In this document: positions 30,277-40,764 of the stretch, piece by piece
Layout: the number at the start of each line of letters is the position of its first letter
How positions within the stretch are numbered: position 1 is the first letter of the stretch
Assembly: GCF_011320075.1 (NCBI RefSeq)
Contig: NZ_JAANPA010000031.1
Coordinates: forward strand, 1-40,764
Direction of reading: 5' to 3'
From: Sphingosinicella sp. YJ22
GTDB lineage: Bacteria > Pseudomonadota > Alphaproteobacteria > Sphingomonadales > Sphingomonadaceae
Length of the DNA stretch: 40,764 nucleotides
The notes under the pieces: generated by a model
Database searches by the model: none
Seen by the model: the letters and a program-made list of their open reading frames with translations, nothing else
Told to the model about the DNA's origin: nothing
Translations under genes and position numbers: made by a program

Positions 30277-30723
30277 CGAGGCGTCTCCGGCAAGAGTTGC
30301 AGGAAGCCGTCTCGCGCCCATCCGCGAACCCGTCCCCCCGTCGGTCAGGTCGGCAAGGCCGATTCCCGCGAATCGGCCCAATCCGAGTTGTTGCTATCCG
30401 TAAGCAAGCCGCGCCCGCCGCACTAGCCGGCGTGCAAGAAGTTTCCGTGACAATTCAGCGGCAAGAGCCCATTTCGGGACGAGACGCGGGGCGCGGCGAA
30501 AAGCCCATTTTCTTTTGCCACGCGGTTTGACATCGCCACCCTCTTTACCTACATGGCGCTCTCACCCTTTCCCGCCGGAACAGGATGCGCCGTCGCGCAG
30601 CGCATCGCACGCATTGGCTGGAAGGGATTGCCAGGCCGCTATCAGCTGCGTCTCCACACCCCTCGGAGCCGCGGCTTTTTGCGTCTGGAGCGCTCCTGTT
30701 CTGGGAAGGCGAGATACACATTT
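30277..30723 (+). other. 447-base divergent intergenic region, nuclease/rpoB
   Basis: It contains the candidate rpoB promoter at 30527-30555 and an rpoB leader of about 160 bases. The open frame running into rpoB from 30553 has no family resemblance and is not coding. I found no nuclease promoter on the minus strand that I can support. Confidence 0.6.
30527..30555 (+). promoter_or_regulatory. Candidate promoter of rpoB-rpoC
   Basis: A perfect -35 hexamer TTGACA (30527-30532) is followed 17 bases later by TACATG (30550-30555). The start is expected near 30562. The adjacent genes (rplL terminator, minus-strand nuclease) exclude the usual read-through from rplJL, so rpoBC needs its own promoter, which raises the prior. 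Confidence 0.6.
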
Positions 30724-34884
<4,161 letters not shown>

Positions 34885-34890
34885 TCTGAC

Positions 34891-34910
34891 GGGGCGCCTT
34901 CGGGCGCCCC
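34891..34910 (+). other. UUCG-capped hairpin between rpoB and rpoC
   Basis: GGGGCGCC (34891-34898) - TTCG - GGCGCCCC (34903-34910), a perfect eight-bp stem with an exceptionally stable tetraloop, seven bases after the rpoB stop. No T-tract, so it is not a typical terminator. A role in mRNA processing or stability between the two cistrons is plausible. Confidence 0.7.
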
Positions 34911-34954
34911 TCACCTCCGCTCCAGAGAAATTGACCCCTTAGAGGGAAAAAGAA

Positions 34955-39229
<4,275 letters not shown>

Positions 39230-39255
39230 GGCCTGGCCTTGTCCTGACAACGAAG

Positions 39256-39290
39256 CGCCCCGCCGGCAGACCGGCGGGGCGTTTTCGTTT
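39256..39290 (+). terminator. Rho-independent terminator of rpoB-rpoC
   Basis: A perfect 11-bp stem CGCCCCGCCGG (39256-39266) / CCGGCGGGGCG (39271-39281), loop CAGA, then TTTTCGTTT. It starts 26 bases after rpoC and lies immediately before the convergent phhA stop. Confidence 0.95.
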
Positions 39291-39294
39291 GGGC

Positions 39295-40140
39295 TCAGTC
39301 GGCCGGCGACAGGTCCGGCTGGCCTTCCGCTTCTTCGTAAAGCCCGTCGAGATCCGCCGCTTCGATCTCGGCGAGCAGGCCGTCGAAGCTGTCGACGATG
39401 AAATAGCCCTGCTGGAGCGCGTCGGAGCGGTAGCGGGTGCGCAGCACAGTGCGCAGGTCGAACGGCTTGCGGCGCGGCAGCGGGCTGTCGAGCGCATAGC
39501 CCGCTTCCTCGAAGCTGGACGCGAGGCCGGCGCCGTAGATCTTCAGCGCGCCGTCCTCGCGGGCGAGGCCGAACTCGACACTGTACCAGTAAAGCCGTGA
39601 CAGGCGGTGGATGTCGCCGCTGGCGAGCGCGCTCAGCCCCGCCCCGCCGAGCGCCTGCATGAAGTCCGCGACCGCCGCGTTGGCGAGCATCGGCACGTGG
39701 CCGAACACGTCGTGGAACACGTCCGGCTCCTCGATGTAATCCAGCTGGTCGGCGCGGCGGATGAAATTGCCGGCGGGGAAGCGCCGCGCTGCGAGATGAG
39801 CGAAGAAGACGTCGTCCGGAAGCAGGCCGGGCACCGCGACGACCTCCCACCCCGTCCGCCTGTGCAGCCGGTCGTTGAGCTCGCCGAGCTCCGGGATGCC
39901 GGGCCGCGACAGGCGCAGCATTTCGAGCCCTTCCGCGAACGCCCGCACCACGCGGCCGGCGAGCCGCTCCTGCTGGCGCGCGAACAGGAGGTCCCAGACG
40001 CGGTGCTCCTCGTCGGTAAATCGCTCCCAGTCCTGCGGCATCGTCCAGTCCTCGGCGGTGCCCGGCGGGCGGACGAGATGGACGTGCGGCGGGAGCTGCG
40101 GCCCGTCCGGCGGCGGGGCTGCTTCGAACTCGGTGAACAT
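39295..40140 (-). CDS. phhA: Phenylalanine 4-hydroxylase
   Basis: 281 residues. A pterin-dependent non-haem iron monooxygenase converting Phe to Tyr; bacterial form, catalytic domain only. The iron ligands are visible: two His in FHDVFGHVPML and the Glu in LYWYSVEFGLA. Also DWERFTDEEHRVWDLLF, GLLPDDVFFAHLAARRFPAG and YIEEPDVF. The start at 40140 has AAGGAAGA five bases upstream; further upstream codons belong to the intergenic terminator region. No phhB or Lrp-type regulator is adjacent. It converges on rpoC. Confidence 0.97.
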   Translation of the reverse strand: MFTEFEAAPPPDGPQLPPHVHLVRPPGTAEDWTMPQDWERFTDEEHRVWDLLFARQQERLAGRVVRAFAEGLEMLRLSRPGIPELGELNDRLHRRTGWEVVAVPGLLPDDVFFAHLAARRFPAGNFIRRADQLDYIEEPDVFHDVFGHVPMLANAAVADFMQALGGAGLSALASGDIHRLSRLYWYSVEFGLAREDGALKIYGAGLASSFEEAGYALDSPLPRRKPFDLRTVLRTRYRSDALQQGYFIVDSFDGLLAEIEAADLDGLYEEAEGQPDLSPAD

Positions 40141-40161
40141 CGGGTCTTCCTTTCGCGCAAA

Positions 40162-40190
40162 GAAAAACCCCGCCCGGGGTCCGGACGGGG
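40162..40190 (-). terminator. Rho-independent terminator of the small minus-strand gene
   Basis: On the minus strand, CCCCGTCCG (complement of 40182-40190) and CGGGCGGGG (complement of 40168-40176) form a nine-bp stem with one wobble, followed by TTTTT. It lies 29 bases after the stop of the 33-codon ORF and 22 bases before the phhA start, so it ends the upstream transcript; phhA must then initiate inside or beyond it, or read through it. Confidence 0.8.
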
Positions 40191-40219
40191 TCGGTGAAAA
40201 CGGTCTTGTTAAAGACGCG

Positions 40220-40321
40220 TCAGCCCGGTCCCGCCCGTGCGGTGCCATAGGCGTAATAGAGGGCGGCCGCGGCGACGCGCGGCAGAGCGGCTGAGGCCTG
40301 GCGAGTGAGATCGTGCGCCAT
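40220..40321 (-). CDS. Small protein, 33 residues
   Basis: ATG (complement of 40319-40321) opens MAHDLTRQASAALPRVAAAA and goes on LYYAYGTARAGPG to a TGA at 40222-40220. The first part is an amphipathic, Ala-rich helix; the end is short, Tyr-rich and Gly-terminated. A strong intrinsic terminator follows closely on the same strand, which gives the frame independent support. The ribosome site is weak (AGGG, too close). It lies between a TonB-like gene and phhA. I do not recognise the family. Confidence 0.5.
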   Translation of the reverse strand: MAHDLTRQASAALPRVAAAALYYAYGTARAGPG

Positions 40322-40366
40322 TGCCCTAAAGATGCGGGCGACCGGCTGACCTGTCAATGAACGGGA

Positions 40367-40764
40367 TCATTCGACGTCCCGCGGAGTCTCGCTGCGCGGT
40401 TCGGCCTTGTCCGCCGGCTCGGCCGGCCGCGCCGGGGCGGGGGTGCGGCGCTCGAGCCACCAGGTCTGCTGCCAGCCGCGCTCCTCGGCGACGGGCCGGC
40501 CCTGGGCGTCACGCGCCGGAGTCCAGCGGAAGCGCTGCTCGATCAGCCGGCAGGTGGTCTGATCGAGCGCCGCGTTGCCGCTGCTTCGCGTGACCCGGCA
40601 ATTGCTGACCCGCCCATCGGTGCCGACGGTGAAGCGGGTCTCCACCCGTCCCTCGGCGCGCGCCTCGACCGCGGCGCGGGGATAGTCGCGGCGGACGATC
40701 TGCCCGGACATGTGCCGCGCCCGGCTGGCGCCGCCGCCGCTGCCGCCCGCGCCCGAGCCACCGG
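40367..40764 (-). CDS. TonB C-terminal-domain protein, 5' cut by the window end
   Basis: The last 132 codons of an energy-transducer/TonB-like protein. A Gly/Ser linker (GGSGAGGSGGGASRARHM) precedes a TonB-type C-terminal domain: IVRRDYPRAAVEARAEGRVE, TRFTVGTDGRVSNCRVTRSS, GNAALDQTTCRLIEQRFRWT and PARDAQGRPVAE. This domain normally docks on outer-membrane receptors, transmitting energy from ExbB/ExbD. The two cysteines in NCRV and TTCR are typical of one TonB subgroup. A Pro/Glu-rich tail of about 25 residues closes it. The membrane anchor is outside the window. Confidence 0.85.
   Translation of the reverse strand, partial: GGSGAGGSGGGASRARHMSGQIVRRDYPRAAVEARAEGRVETRFTVGTDGRVSNCRVTRSSGNAALDQTTCRLIEQRFRWTPARDAQGRPVAEERGWQQTWWLERRTPAPARPAEPADKAEPRSETPRDVE

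Overview
This window is high-G+C alphaproteobacterial chromosome, most probably from the order Sphingomonadales. The pointers are the accB-accC-aat-DUF2155-NDUFA12 block, an UrcA-family protein, an HWE histidine kinase operon, a fatty acyl-AMP ligase, and dispersed hairpin repeats of a kind common in sphingomonads. This placement comes from recognising families and gene order, not from an alignment.

Region 1 (1-6775), core metabolism. The end of accB runs into accC, an ArsC-like reductase and aat on the plus strand. Facing them on the minus strand are recX, a double cold-shock-domain protein, the complex I accessory subunit NDUFA12 and a DUF2155 lipoprotein. The DUF2155 gene overlaps the 3' end of aat. 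A fatty acyl-AMP ligase follows on the plus strand.

Region 2 (6824-39290), a dispersed transcription/translation cluster. In most bacteria tRNA-Trp, secE, nusG, rplK, rplA, rplJ, rplL, rpoB and rpoC form one tight run. Here all are present, in the usual order and on the plus strand, but three unrelated blocks split them into four pairs. (a) About 4.2 kb between nusG and rplK holds a PAS protein, an UrcA protein, a duplicated-HTH protein bracketed by direct repeats, and the fused remnant of a type III-like restriction-modification locus. (b) About 11 kb between rplA and rplJ holds a Crp/HWE-kinase/response-regulator operon, a glutathionylspermidine-synthase-like gene divergent from a K+ channel/DUF2491/DUF350/DUF1190 operon, a beta/gamma-crystallin protein, a CHASE2-EAL phosphodiesterase and a 14-codon Trp-rich mini-gene. 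(c) About 5 kb between rplL and rpoB holds a 1555-residue RTX extracellular nuclease on the minus strand. Candidate promoters precede secE, rplK, rplJ and rpoB. Terminators follow rplA, rplL and rpoC. An L10-binding leader precedes rplJ.

Region 3 (39295-40764): phenylalanine 4-hydroxylase, a 33-codon gene with its own terminator, and the C-terminal part of a TonB-like protein cut by the window edge, all on the minus strand.

The best candidate for a little-studied system is the amidoligase/channel/DUF2491/DUF350/DUF1190 locus at 16986-20913. The best hidden genes are the mini-gene at 24058-24102 and the small ORF at 40220-40321. There is no rRNA, CRISPR array, intact transposase or prophage in the window.
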